Origin: Pithys albifrons albifrons
Lineage: Eukaryota > Chordata > Aves > Passeriformes > Thamnophilidae
Direction of reading: 5' to 3'
DNA length: 64,000 bases
NCBI RefSeq assembly: GCF_047495875.1
Contig: NC_092459.1
Location: 11,908,965 to 11,972,964, forward strand
A program made the translations under genes and the position numbers. Positions 46,748 through 59,100 of this stretch are shown here, one piece after another; within the stretch, counting starts at the first letter, position 1, and each line of letters begins with the position of its first letter. The notes below the pieces were generated by a model, which was not told where the DNA came from, did no database searches, and saw only the letters and a list, made by a program, of their open reading frames with translations.

Positions 46748-49700
46748 AAGTTCTTAATGTCCCTATTTTTCTTCCTTGCTACTCCACCTGAGCTTGAGCC
46801 CCACAAACTGAGAAGTGACTCATAACCCATCATTACTCAATAAGTCAGTCGCCTCTCATTACAGACCTGGGAAGTTTGGCTGTATCTCTTTTAGTAAATT
46901 TAAACCAGGTCTAGACACAAACTGAGCATTCCCACCAGATCCTTACTGCTACATGGCTGGCACACTCTCAAGATACATTCTTCATCCAAGGCCAACTTCC
47001 ACTCCCCCACACAACACCTAGACTGGGATCAGTGTTCAGCATGAGCCAGGGACTATTGCAGTGTTGATAATTCTGATTTTGGTTGAAAAGATATTTTAAA
47101 ATAAGGAAAGTCTTTCCATGTCACTTGTCTTCCACCCTAGATGGAGATCCCTAAGTCACTATTGAATTACAGACACAGCCTAGCAGACTCATGATTCCAG
47201 CTGTCCTGCCCTAACCTAGACAGAATAAGTCCCCTGCTAGCCATTAGTTCTCTTGATCCCCCAATAGTTGTATCTACTTTCAGATCTAATCCCAAAAATT
47301 ACATTGTTTAGAATAAATTATTTGTTTCACTAAGCTGGGCTGCCTCACAGATCTGTGGCCACGTGTGACAGTTCTTTACTTCACCTTCATACCACACACA
47401 AATTGAGTGATGGCAGAATTACAAGATTTGACTTCCTCAGTTGTATATACAAAATCCAAATGTCAAATAAGACAGATAAATGTGTCCTAATGCAAGATTT
47501 ATGAAAACAATGATCAATAGACTAACACTGGGATTTCGTCTAGAGTGGAATTAATTTCACAGGCTCATCATAGTTGTTATTTTGGCTGCTTCAATAGTCA
47601 CTGGAAAGAGACAGGTGCCTGCAAATGACAGTTAATTCCATCCATCTCAGACGCCTATTTGGAGAAGATAAAATGCATCCTGGAATTAGTTATCTCTCTT
47701 CCTGGGGAAAACTTAAATATCCAGAAGAAATCTTGTCAATTTTCAATAGACAGTTGACTATTAGTTATTACCTGCAGGGACTGTTTTCACAGAATAGCTC
47801 TTGAACTATTTATATTCAGTCTTCTATATGTCTGCTCCTATTAAAGGCTAAATACTACCTTTCTTTTTCAAACAAGTTTTATCCACTATAGATAAAATCC
47901 ATTTAAAGCACAGCATTTGAATTCTGGAGTAAGCATATCCAATCAGCTATCCTCCCCAAAACCAACAACGGGTGCTCAATTTCCTTCCCCTTGACACAGA
48001 CTACCACATTCAGTTTTATAACAGTCTATCAACCTTCAGGGGAAACAGCAGATCTTGAAAGACCATCTAGACTTTTTGGTATGTTGAACTGGCACTTGAC
48101 TCATTTTTTTTCCCTGACATTCATGGGAAACAAGCCTTAATGTTTCTGGCATCTCACTTCTAGGAATACAAGAGTTATTCTTGGTTCTATGTGTTCCACA
48201 TCTCCCTTTGTGACTATTCATTTGCAAAACACTTTGGAAAATTCACTGACAAAGATTTAAAGTCTGTTCACCACTTCTAACATTGAACAGGATAAAGAAA
48301 AATCTTAATAGCTTGTTTTCTGCTAAAAATAAATGGCTTTTCTGCAGCAATCAGAATTCTACACAGAGCCTGATTCCAGTAAATAGGTATTGGTTAGAGA
48401 AAAGACTTGAAAACCAACACTGTCCAGGTTATTGGGATTTCTTATGTGTCTTCATAATCCTTAATATGGTTTGTCCTCAATTTACACACTGAGAAACTGA
48501 AAACTGCGATGAAATGTTCCTTCCTAAGGTATGAAAATTGTTCACTCTGCTGTTATTTTTATTAAACTCTCTGAATTTTGTAAATCAGAACACTACATAA
48601 AGTGTGTCATATTTTTGCTGTAAGACCCCAAGACGTGAAGACATATCTGCTAAAAATAAGCCGAGTCAGAACAAAAGTAGGTCTGTAAATGGAGGTTCTG
48701 ATTATTTAAGATTGCCAGTGTTGAAGCAGACTAATGAAGAACTAGCTTTGTTTCAGATGTTGATGATTCACTCTTTAGGCCAATAGAAATATCATTCAGC
48801 TAAAGACACAGAACTCCCAGTTTGAAGATGTGTGTTGCCAGCATGTGAAGGGTCAGTTTCGGTGCAGTGGGAAGTACTTTACTCCTACAGGTCACCACCT
48901 GCACATGAAGCATTCTTAGATATAAACATTCCCACAGAACAGGGGAACAACTTGTTTATGAGAAGAAACAGTGCACCCATTTTTCTCAGTCCAGAAAAAC
49001 AGAAGTTCAGAGGTTGATATAAGTGTTCTGCTGCAGAAATAAACTGTGAACTGCCTTTTACAACTTTTTTTTAAAGTGGTTTAAAGGAAGGATAGCTCAA
49101 AGAGCCAGCCATGAACTTGAAGTATTTCTGCTGTGGGACAACGGTTTCATTATGACCTGGTCATATGGTCTCAAAGCCTTTACCATTAGAGGCAATACAG
49201 CGGTCTACATAAAATGGTCTTGTGGAGATAGGCAGTTTAACATCACAAAAAAAAATACCACCACTGTTACTGAAACTAACCAAACCCCATTGTTTGCATT
49301 GCTAGCAATGAGGTAAAACATGATAGAACAAACATTAAATCATCTCCCTTCCCAAACTGGTCCATCCGCATTGGGAGCAGATAACCAATACCCTCACTGG
49401 GCTTCCCTGGCAGAGACGCTACTAAATATTCTCACCCTCTAAACATTTCTGCAAATGGGATATGCAGTGCATTTTCATAGTAGAGAAGTACCAAGCCATT
49501 GGTGCTGTTGAGCACCCAGGACAGAGATTACATCAAACAGAAATCAAGAGTGAGGTTAACTGCAGGAGAAGCAAAACTGTTCAAAAACCCTCTCTATTCC
49601 TCGTGTAGTATTTCTTCCAAGATATGATTGACTACATATTCCTTTGAGCAGAACTTGCATGCCTATCTTTAACAGCACCATCTGGTGATTTCCAGCACTG

Positions 49701-50420
49701 CAACAGATTTTGCTTGAATGAACTGGGCATGTCAAAATTTATCACTATAGCACCTGAAGGTTGTGTGAAGGTCTTATCTTTTGAGTAAGAATCAATTATG
49801 TAGCTTTCAGTACATAACGGTAAGGTGTTCTAACTAGGATCAAATGCCATATTTTTTTGCAAATACTATAGCCTATTGTGTAAAAATCTACCTCTGGATG
49901 ATGTTGAGGAAACAGAAAAGGGCTGAATGCAGCTGCTGCTGTTTTGAAACACTTATGTTACATTTTGAGACCCAAGTTTAGTAAGTATCTGTTTCTACAT
50001 TTGAAACCTTGTGTAATATGCATAGTTTTTTTTATGTGATATCCTGTTTGGGTACTTTTTTTTAACTCATGACAGAAAGAATCCATTTCAAACTTGTAGT
50101 ACCAGACCAAAATAAAAGAAATCAGAGTGCCTTACGGAGTTAGAAGAAATGTTAATTTTAAAAGGCGTTCACTTAGATACAACTAAGAAATGCCAATATT
50201 AGGTTGGAATAATGGTGAAAGAATGACGTGTGGAGGGAACAGTCTACATAGGAAGTTCTGATGAATATTTCAGTGATTAGAATCAATATTTACTTTACTT
50301 GGGTAAGCACCATGCAATATATCTAGTAAGCAAATAAAAATAAGTCTAAGGAAGCCAGGAAAAGCTTTTGGAAATTTATTGTAATCAAAATGGCCAATCA
50401 GTTATTTTATTGACAACTTC
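46748..50420. other. Non-coding sequence, no gene recognised
   Basis: About 3.7 kb. Open frames of 60-69 codons (for example 48283-48492 +, 48832-49017 +) have no domain. No RNA gene or young repeat recognised. Confidence 0.5.
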
Positions 50421-50640
50421 TTGTACTTCGTCTCTGAACTTCATGGCTTAGAGCGCACAGATCTCCCCAGAACTCTGACCCCACAGCCAGGAAGAAGGCT
50501 GTGCTGGAGGGGATTCCACACAACAGGTGTTGCCATTATTGTTGCTGCTCTCTGGAATGACTTGGCTTCTCATCTGAGACATTCTGCTTTTTCTTCCCTA
50601 CTCTTGAGCCCAGACTTAAAGTATTCTCTCTACATAAATG
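50421..50640 (+). pseudogene. Probable L2-like LINE ORF C-terminal remnant
   Basis: The 81-codon frame from ATG 50421 contains GRRLCWRGFHTTG followed by IVAALWNDLASHLRH, then a hydrophobic stretch (FSSLL). This resembles the C-terminal signature of L2-type and related non-LTR reverse transcriptase proteins: a basic segment, then an 'aaPkLWNsLPxxiR' core, then a 'sFkxxLKtxLF' end. In this window the P residues are replaced (AALWNDLA) and the K-T-x-L-F end is lost, as expected of a very old copy. The match covers about 50 codons, with no supporting RT core upstream. L2-type elements exist in birds only as ancient fossils. A chance match is possible, so confidence is moderate. Confidence 0.5.
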
Positions 50641-53600
50641 CCTTGCATTGCAATGTTTTTACATAGTGTGTTGTTAGCGTTTAAGACACAGCTCAAATAA
50701 GGGGTTAGTATGTCTTGTGGAAAGGTGTCCTGCAAATAAAATGTACTTTTGGGTAGCACATACACCTGGTAAGACCACACTAAACCTAATGTTATCTGTG
50801 GATATCAGAGGTATTGAGAAACTCAAGCCCAGGGTACTTTTAAGCATTAATATCCAACATAACATGTGGAATGTATAAAAAGACTGATTCAAAGCATTTG
50901 ACTTAGAATTTTTTGAAGCCAGAGGCCGAGATCAGGCTCTACAGCTGCATTACTGCTAAGAATATTGACTGAAAAATAACATTGGACTTGCAAAAACCTA
51001 GTTTTACATTTTATACTAACTTCTAGTTCTAATTTAAAATGTGATTCAAGAATTACCTTGAAAAAATAATCTGCACATGTAGGAAGGCCTGCATGCACAG
51101 TCTATAATTGCAGCAATAAAGTAGAAGGAACTGCTTATTTTTGTTGGTTTCTTTTTACAGAACCATTTCCACATCCTGTTTTTTGTGGTGGTTTTTCCAA
51201 AAAGAAAAAAAAAAATTATACACATGGTTAGGAGCAGAAAATCCCCCATAGGGGTACGTTGATCTTTCCATGATGCAGATGGGAAGTGAAAATGGATTCG
51301 AGTTCTTTGAAGTATTAATGGCTGGATGTAAACTACACCAACAACATATGTCTCAGTGAATGCAACTCTACTTAAATAGGAAAATGGAAAAAAGTCTGAG
51401 CCAACCCAATAGTAATTGAAGCACAAAATACTACTAGAATCAATAGTTGCCCCTCTTCCTGGGCAACTTTTCCCTGGAAAACCAAAAATGGAGAACTATG
51501 TGAGATTAAATGTATTTGTGTAAAAGATCCATCTTTTTAATGTTTCATTTAACATGGCACCAATGAAAAACTGAGGAGCTAAGTGCTGGCAGAAGACAGC
51601 TGTTCTGGGAGGGTGAGGGCTACCTGAAGTAACCCTGTACCACCAACCCATTCCTTCTGCACTCAAGGGAGTGGCCCTGCAGAGCCATGCTGCAATGGCC
51701 TGGCTTTCACAGCTGGAAACTATCAGTAGCATTTACAGTGGTAGTTGCACTATGGTAAGATCTGGATGCTGAGATCCAGGACACCATCTGCTGCTGCTGC
51801 CCACGACTCTGCATAAGTTCACAAAGAAGGCATCAGATCTTGTGCTAGATGCTTTCCGGTGAAGAGATTTTAAGTCACTAGTAGCTGCCTCACCACAGCT
51901 GAAGCTGAAGCTGTGTGTCTAAAACCATGAATGTTGGAAATCATCCCCATAGAGCACAAGACAAAGTCAAAAGTGATCATCAGGAGATATAGCCAGTGGC
52001 AGGGTATGATTGCATATCACTCTCTGGTGATCAGAGGGGCTAAGATATTCAGCAGTTTCAATTGGAAGGATGCACACAGAGAGGCCTTGGCAAGTCAAGG
52101 TACCAACAACAACCTGCCCAAGAACGAAAGTGAATAATTTTGCCTGTTTTCCTTCTGAGGACTCAGACATCTCTATCCCACTGCCTTTATTTCCTCTGCT
52201 ACTTAAACATGTAAGAGTGTAATGAAAAGAGGAATTAACTGCTAAAGGGAAAGAATATGTTTTGATTTCTCATCTGATAATGTTTCATTATATTATTTCA
52301 TCTATTTTTTCTACTCAAATTTATTGTGGTAGCTAAAATTTCAGCTTAAAAATAATTATATTTCATATAGGAAAAAAAGAATAGAGAAACTACATAAAGT
52401 ACAGCCTAGCTGCAGTAGAAAACATACACTCTATAAAAAAGCCTGGTCCATTCCAAAAAAATCTGCAAAGCTGTTTATGATCAAGTCAAACACGATGCAA
52501 TTTGAACTAAAGATGCTAATTTTGCAAACAATACAATGCAGGTGCAGTGCTGTTAACTTCAGTAGGATTTTACAAGCAAGTACAAAAATAATCAGTGTAG
52601 ACAGGGCAAAAAACCAGGAATGCACAGAGTGGTATGTGAAATTCACATAATAAATGAAATAAAAATTAAAAGGTTAAATAAAAAAGAAAGATACATAGAA
52701 GTTTTTTTAAAATAACAGGAAGGCATTGTCTGCTGAAATTACTTTGTGATGTTAAATTAATAATTGTTATGTTTATAAGCACATAGCTGCTAAAACATTT
52801 CAGCTGCATCTGGACACTATATTTATCTTTGAGAAACAGCACCTTCACCAAAAATACAGACCTGGTGAACTCATCACTATGTTAGAGTTAGATCGAATAA
52901 GCATTAACAGTTGCAACTGCAAATCAGTTTCCTTAGATACCTGTAGTAACCTAATTACCAGCATCTAAGTCAGTGTCCCCACTACCATAAAGCCAAAGAC
53001 TAATGGAAGTTGATAGGAATATGGCTTTCCCTGCTCTTGTATTCACAAATCAGGTATGTCTCCCTGACCCCAGAGGGTGAGCAAAGTGGGGATGTTCCAA
53101 ATATTATTGGTTGAGGTCGCCTTACATTATATCATTGCTAAACTTTTCTGGGTATGGGAACAGGTTAACAGATTATCCACATGCCTGATTAGTGTTCTCA
53201 TTATTAGGTTAGAGATATTTTTGTCTTTCTCAGAGCCGGCATATGCCACAGTCAAGTAAAGGATGCTATTACCTGATTATTAGGCCACTGACTTGAGTTC
53301 AGTTCCCTACCCAAAGTCGGACTGACAATTTCCTAGTGAGCATACTATTCAGATGATTTATACAGCCAGTAGCCTGGCAGTACTTTGGGGAACAACTCCC
53401 TGCATCCTGCTTCAGCAGGTCTTTGTTACTATTGAGCAAATGAGCAGCAACCACAAAATTCAGCTCAGCCCTTCCCTTCACCCCTACAACTTAGTGCTAC
53501 CTACTTACTTGCCCCTGGATCTCTTCCATTCCAGCTGCCTGACCACTAGACATACAGGAACAGGGTAAAGCAGCAGCAGCTTCTAGCAGCTTTGTGAAGT

Positions 53601-53982
53601 ATCCTTTATTTCTTCTGCATTTTTGCAAGCAAGCAAAACATTTAATTTCCACTTGAATGTAGTATTTTATGGCAAGGCAAATGCAATTTGTTGAGGGTGC
53701 CTAGTAAGAATCTCAAACATATTTAGGTTAGGATCCTGCAGCCTGAATTTCCTGTCCTCACCTCCATTTTGGCAGCTAGAGAAACAAACAAACAAAAAAC
53801 TCAGTTAATTGTGCTGTTTCTATTTGGCAGAGCAATAGCTAAAGTGGGTGTTCAGTTGAGTTCTGCACATACATTAACACAGTGTTCATATTCTAACTTT
53901 GCTTGAGAAATTACTGTGGCTTTCAATATTAATCCTAATAATAGGACTAAAATGCTTTCATAAATAATTTGAAACACTGCTC
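50641..53982. other. Non-coding sequence, no gene recognised
   Basis: About 3.3 kb. The longest frame, 51046-51426 (-, 126 codons), contains an A-rich-derived F/L run and no domain. Others are 60-80 codons. No RNA gene or young repeat seen. Confidence 0.5.
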
Positions 53983-54216
53983 TAATTACTAATAAATATA
54001 ATGAAGAGTAAGTATAAAGCAGGATGGATTCAGTTAAATTAATCTTTAGTGTCCAATATCCATGGCATGTTTAATGATTACACTTCTGTCCATCTATAAA
54101 TAATTATAATTATTTGCATTTATTACTATCAAACCCAATAATTTTGCTAATTACTACAAACTGCAGTTAACATATTTTCAGTTTTCAGCAATAAGTCTTT
54201 TCTTAATTTCTAATTA
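53983..54216. promoter_or_regulatory. Candidate homeodomain/POU site cluster
   Basis: Five TAATTA cores lie within 234 bp (53983-53988, 54101-54106, 54107-54112, 54148-54153, 54211-54216), and a perfect octamer ATTTGCAT occurs at 54112-54119, immediately after two adjoining TAATTA units. TAATTA is the usual core of Antennapedia/LIM-type homeodomains and ATTTGCAT the POU octamer. The background is very AT-rich, so clustering may be compositional. No target gene is visible in the window. Confidence 0.3.
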
Positions 54217-55506
54217 TCATCATGTCCTTTATTTCTCTTATTCCTGATGCTATTAAGCTTTGATAAACTGTCAGAAATAAGTCTTTTAATGTTCCATAGC
54301 AATATATTGTCTCCATTTAAACAATAGATTTTCATCAGTACATGAGTATGTCACTATATATTACCTGGAAAGAGTTTACAATCTCTAGCTTTTAGTGGGG
54401 ATTGGATCATTCAATAGCACTCTCATATCCTGATAGCCCTCTTTGTCTTCTACATAGTGACACACCGTCCCAGTGAAAGTCACTCTGAGGGCTGCAGCAG
54501 TTTTGAAATCACAGAGTTTGAATCTTACCCTTATAGGTTCCTATTAGTGCAATTCTATTGACTTTATGGGAATTAGCCCTCAGTTACAGAAGCATTATAA
54601 TGAGAATTTTACCTTTAGATCTAGACTTTAAAAATGAGAGATGCATAAATTACATCATCTCAGAAGTATTTGAACTGGTCAGAAATTCTTGGGCCAGGGA
54701 ATATTGTTTCACAGAAATCAAAATGTTTTTTCAATGGAGCATGGGGAAAAGGTTCTCTCAGGATTGAGCCTGCTAGGAAGGTTTCCAACCTATGCAGCTT
54801 CTGCCCACCTCACCTACTCCCTCAACAATGTACATGAGGGACTGGTAAACAAGTGAGACAGAGGAATCCTGGATTTCACCTTCTCAGGTCCCAGGTGCTC
54901 CACAGCCTGTCTTTTAGGCCATTTTGTAGGCTCTTACAGTTTCCAGATTCCTAATTAATAGGGGACAAGAGTCTGGATTTCAAACTCGTGGCTCCTCAGC
55001 AGCCTGAGCTCCCAGGCTACCAGCCTGTATGGCTCCAGCTCATAGTACGAGAAGTCACCAACCCCATTGCTGGTGACTCTGGGTCAGCATATTACAAGGA
55101 TTACCCTTATAAAAACTAGGTTTACTTTAGTTGAAAATTTCAAAATTTCTGTCATTAGTTCCTTCACAAAACAGAATTGCTTTTTCTCCCACAACTAATT
55201 GGGACTGCCATTATGCATCAGGCTTTTATGAGCAGTGAATTGCAAGCTTTGTTTTTTCCTTTTGTGCTGATCCCTTTCACACATCTCAATTCACAGTCTG
55301 AACAGCTCAGAAGTCTTTCACATTTTGTGTAAATATATAGTTCAGGTCCCCATTTATCCACAGGGAAGTTCAGACTACGGGGATGCACTCTTCAGAGCCT
55401 TGAACCTTTTGATGTTGTTTGTCAACTCACAGAGAGCCTGTAAGGTGATTTCCCATCCTAACTTGATTGTGGTTTATACCTAGAAGTGGATACAGCAGCA
55501 GAAGAG

Positions 55507-55546
55507 GGTATTTTCACAGACTACTTTCAAGGTATTTTCACAGACT
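55507..55546. repeat. 16-bp direct repeat, 24-bp period
   Basis: GGTATTTTCACAGACT occurs at 55507-55522 and 55531-55546, identical in both copies. A local duplication with no visible function. Confidence 0.88.
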
Positions 55547-55820
55547 GCAAATACTGGTCCCAGAAAAGTGTGGGACATTGCTCAACTTCCAGTTCTGTTC
55601 ATTATACAGATAAAGTCCAGAGATTAGCACCATTCATTCCTTTCCCCTGAAAATGTTCTGAGCTGGAAAAACTCTTGGGTTTGCTGCTCTCCATTTGCCT
55701 TTTTGAGGAGATGAAAGAGCCCTTGAAACAGAGAAAGGGCACAGAAATTTCCCTTCACTGATCAGAATAAAGATGTTTATTTTAAAAAGAGGAGTTAATT
55801 GTGACTGGTGTTAGAGAGAA

Positions 55821-55836
55821 GCATGCATGTGCATGC
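55821..55836. repeat. Alternating purine-pyrimidine palindrome
   Basis: GCATGCATGTGCATGC is a 16-bp stretch of strict purine-pyrimidine alternation and also an inverted repeat (GCATGCA, TG, TGCATGC). It could adopt Z-DNA or a small cruciform under supercoiling. No gene adjacent. Confidence 0.7.
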
Positions 55837-56127
55837 TAGATTAGAGCAACCATTCATGAATCATGCATTCTTACCCAAATGTTACGCCTGCAGTGCTACC
55901 AAAGTCAGTGTCGGTTTGTGTTACCAATTGCATGAGTGCTGGCCTTGAAACACAGACCTGCCCAAGGGCTAGTTTAATTGACACAGCCAGCGTTTCTAAA
56001 AATGCATGTTTGCAGATTTGCAAGCTTGATACGTTCCAACAATGGGCCTCCTTGTAGTCTTTCTCTATGGCTTGTCTTCTTGCAAGACCTTCGCTGCTCA
56101 GTCAGTTTACCCTGTTATCCTCCGAGA

Positions 56128-56180
56128 AACCTGGGCTGGGTGCCACAGACTCCCTGTGTGATCTTGGCAAGTCATTTAGG
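56128..56180 (+). mobile_element. MIR-like ancient SINE core
   Basis: CCTGGGCTGGGTGCCACAGA followed by CTCCCTGTGTGATCTTGGCAAGTCATTTAGG resembles the MIR/CORE-SINE segment of the form '...ctgggttc...ctgtgtgaccttgggcaagtcacttaa'. The 25 bases CTGTGTG...CATTTA (56154-56178) are the strongest part. Sequence after it (GGGTCAGAATTTTATTC...TTTAGTGGGATGACTC) departs from MIR, but recalls other old amniote repeats. No tRNA-like head is recognisable. Confidence 0.45.
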
Positions 56181-59100
56181 GTCAGAATTTTATTCATGCT
56201 TAATTTGAAAGTTATTCCCTTGGTTTTAGTGGGATGACTCAAGAGGTGAATTACTGTGCAGAGGGAGTGGAGTTATGAAATTTCAGAAATTTGCATATTT
56301 TTGTGCGGGCCAGCTCAAGAACCCTATGCTTGTATCTGGGTACAAGAATGAATAGTTCTTTTGATTCTAAACAAATTTGAGAAAGACCACTTCTGAAGAA
56401 AAGCTGCTGCAAGAGACATCCTCAAAGTGAATCTTCTTGCATTAGGCAATCCAGGGAGCTTCTTGCACACTTTGGGATTCGTATACATTAAGTTGCCTCT
56501 TATTTTACTAAGGAATTTGGGTTTTCAAATGCTTTAGGTAATACCAAGTTCTGCCTTACAAGGCAGTTTTATCCCAACAAGGGTAATTTTTCTGAAAGAC
56601 CTCTTTCCTTCTATAAGCATTGTGATGATGCCTGTCCTTGATACCAAGAACAGGACAGTGAACAGTCTCCCAAGGCACAGTGATGCACAGGTTCAGTGTT
56701 CCTTCCTGCTGAACAAGCTGCATTTTATGATTAAAAGCTGATGTTTGAAAGCTGGATGCTGAGCTCTGCTGCTTAAGGTAGAGAAAGGGCACCCATTCCA
56801 AGTGCTCTGTTCCTTGATCTCTCCTGAGTACATTTGTGTTTGGCTCAAAGAGGACCCAGAGGTGTGGAAAAGATTTCTAGTTCCTTCTTCCTATTTCCCC
56901 ATTTACATTTCACCTTCCTAGCAGTCTGATTAATATAACAAGTTTATGAATATCTTCCTTTTCTGAATTCAGGAAACTCCAGACAAATGAACACCTGAGT
57001 AAATGTATTTCTTTTTCTAGGTGGTAGCTCAAAAATATGATATTTAGTGAAAAGGTCAGAGATGTTTGCACAAAGATTGCAGATAATGTAGTTGATAATG
57101 GAAACCTGAGGGCTTATGTGGTTTTCATCATCTTTCAGGGAATAGCATTCTTTCTATGTAGCCAGCTCTAGTGTTTAGCATTTTGCTAACTTTCATATGA
57201 ATCTCAGTTTGGACAATTAACTTTGGGCTCTCAAAGAAATTTGAGCCTAGACCTATACTAAAAATCTAAAAGTCTCTATAAGAACTTCTTGAAAGTTTGT
57301 GCATTTATTTGCTTCCCACTCTCCAGCCCTGAACTCGTTTGATCATTCCTGTGTGGGAAAATTTCTCAACACAAGACATTTTATAAGATTTGCTCTCATA
57401 AATAAAAACTAAAGAGTTTCTTACCTTGGTCAGCAAATGTTCCTGAGAGATGGTCCTGAGGCTATCTGTCTAATCCAAGGTGAGGGGGGATATCTAATAC
57501 AAGGCAAGTTTCAGTAGTAAGATCAAAAGCCTTACACAGAATAAAATCACTATACTCTCCTTATGTCTTGTGCAATTAAACAGGACAGGTATTTTATGAA
57601 ACTTGTTCATTATTTGGTTGGGTTTGCATTTTTTAATGCAGAAAGGAAATGGAAAACCAATATAAAATAAGTTATGCAATTCATGGTCACTGATTGTGGT
57701 TTTGTACTTGTCCAGGCTTTCTTCTTATATCACTGAAAGGTGAATTTGGGGAACTGTGTGGTTATTTCAGACACATTCTTTGGTGGCAGATCTTTGGTTA
57801 CTAACATCTCTGAATCCCAAGCAATCAACATCTGTGTAAAGTCCCTTTAAGGCATAAGGACTGGATAACTGCAGAGGATCAAGCTTTGATTTCTCAACTT
57901 GTGCCATCTACAGAAGACAAATATTACCATTAGGTTTTGATTTCATATTTTTTCCCTTTTTAAACCATCAGCCTAAAATATTTGAAGATGTTGGTCATCT
58001 GTTAGCTCTGGAACAATGCATTTCTATACTTCAGTTTGGATTACAATTAATTCAGCTCTAATTAAGGTGTCCAACCGTACTTCAGGTAGAGATCTAACAA
58101 GTCTAACAGGTTGCCAGTAGGAGAGTAACTTCGTAGAGCCCAATCTTAGAGTTCTGCCTCTCTCCACTCCACCTTTGTCTCATGCACCAGCATTCCAGGT
58201 ATCGATGACTCTCTCAAGATCTGCATGAGTGTCCCATGCCTGGAGTGTAGGAATTTGAGAGGTACACTTATGGAGCACAGCACCTTGAATACAGCGAATT
58301 ATATTTCCTTTGAGAGCTTAGAAACTGTCACTCACAAACAATCCTCGACCTAGGCAGCTCCACTCTCCACTACAAAACTAAAACTGAGAACTACTGTAAC
58401 TGGTAAGAATTCAGTCATGTTTTTCAGTCTTGTCTTAAGATTTTTTAAAAAAAAAAAAAAAGGTAGTTCAAAAAGTATATTGAGCTTATTAGAAGGGAGG
58501 AATTTTTCAAGACCACTATGGAAAAACAGGACTGGCTCATGAAAGAGTTTTAGAAAAAATATTATCAAGTGCTTAGCAAAACCAGGGCAGGCCAAGATCC
58601 TAGGAGCATTTCAATGGCCTTGATGTTTTGGCGGGGGGGGGCGGGAGTGATGGTGTCTAAAAACTCAGCCTTACACAACAGAAAAGATGCTGGTTTTCTT
58701 TTAGAAAAACTGTACTACCTATTAAGACTCCAGTAAATAAACAAGCACTTAAATTGCAGATTATTTTAAAGTTGTGAATTAAAATGAACTGCAAATTTTA
58801 TTCTACTTTCTTAATAATTCTCTGCCAAAATAACTCTGGTTTTGGGTGGTTTATTTTTTTCTTATCTCTGTATACTGTTCTAAGACGACCACACTTCAGG
58901 CTAAATAAAAAGTGTTGAACAGAAGAGGCTTACATATTTTGGTGAATAATGCTGAGAAATATACACTCCCACAGGCAAGTCAAACACTCCAAACCAAACT
59001 AAAGCTGATTTTAAGTAAACAGTAAAATTATTTTTTTTTTCTTTTTGAATGCAGACCTTTTGGATATAAGTGCATATGGGATCATTCCTAAATTCAGATC

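Larger units (their letters stand above)
54217..56127. other. Non-coding sequence, no gene recognised
   Basis: About 1.9 kb. A 24-bp-period duplication lies at 55507-55546 and an alternating purine-pyrimidine palindrome at 55821-55836. 'tctattgactttatgggaattag' near 54555-54577 resembles a segment of old amniote repeats, but cannot be assigned. Open frames 55863-56057 and 55978-56208 (+) have no domain. Confidence 0.5.

Noticed and set aside
51046..51426. 126-codon open frame on the - strand.
   Set aside because: Contains low-complexity F/K runs from A-rich DNA and no recognisable motif.
54505..54535. GAGTTTGAATCTTACCC, resembling a tRNA T-arm.
   Set aside because: No D-arm, anticodon arm or acceptor pairing at the required distances.
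58633..58645. G9-C-G3 run as a possible quadruplex.
   Set aside because: Four separate tracts of three or more G cannot be placed with proper loops. It is better treated as a homopolymer run.
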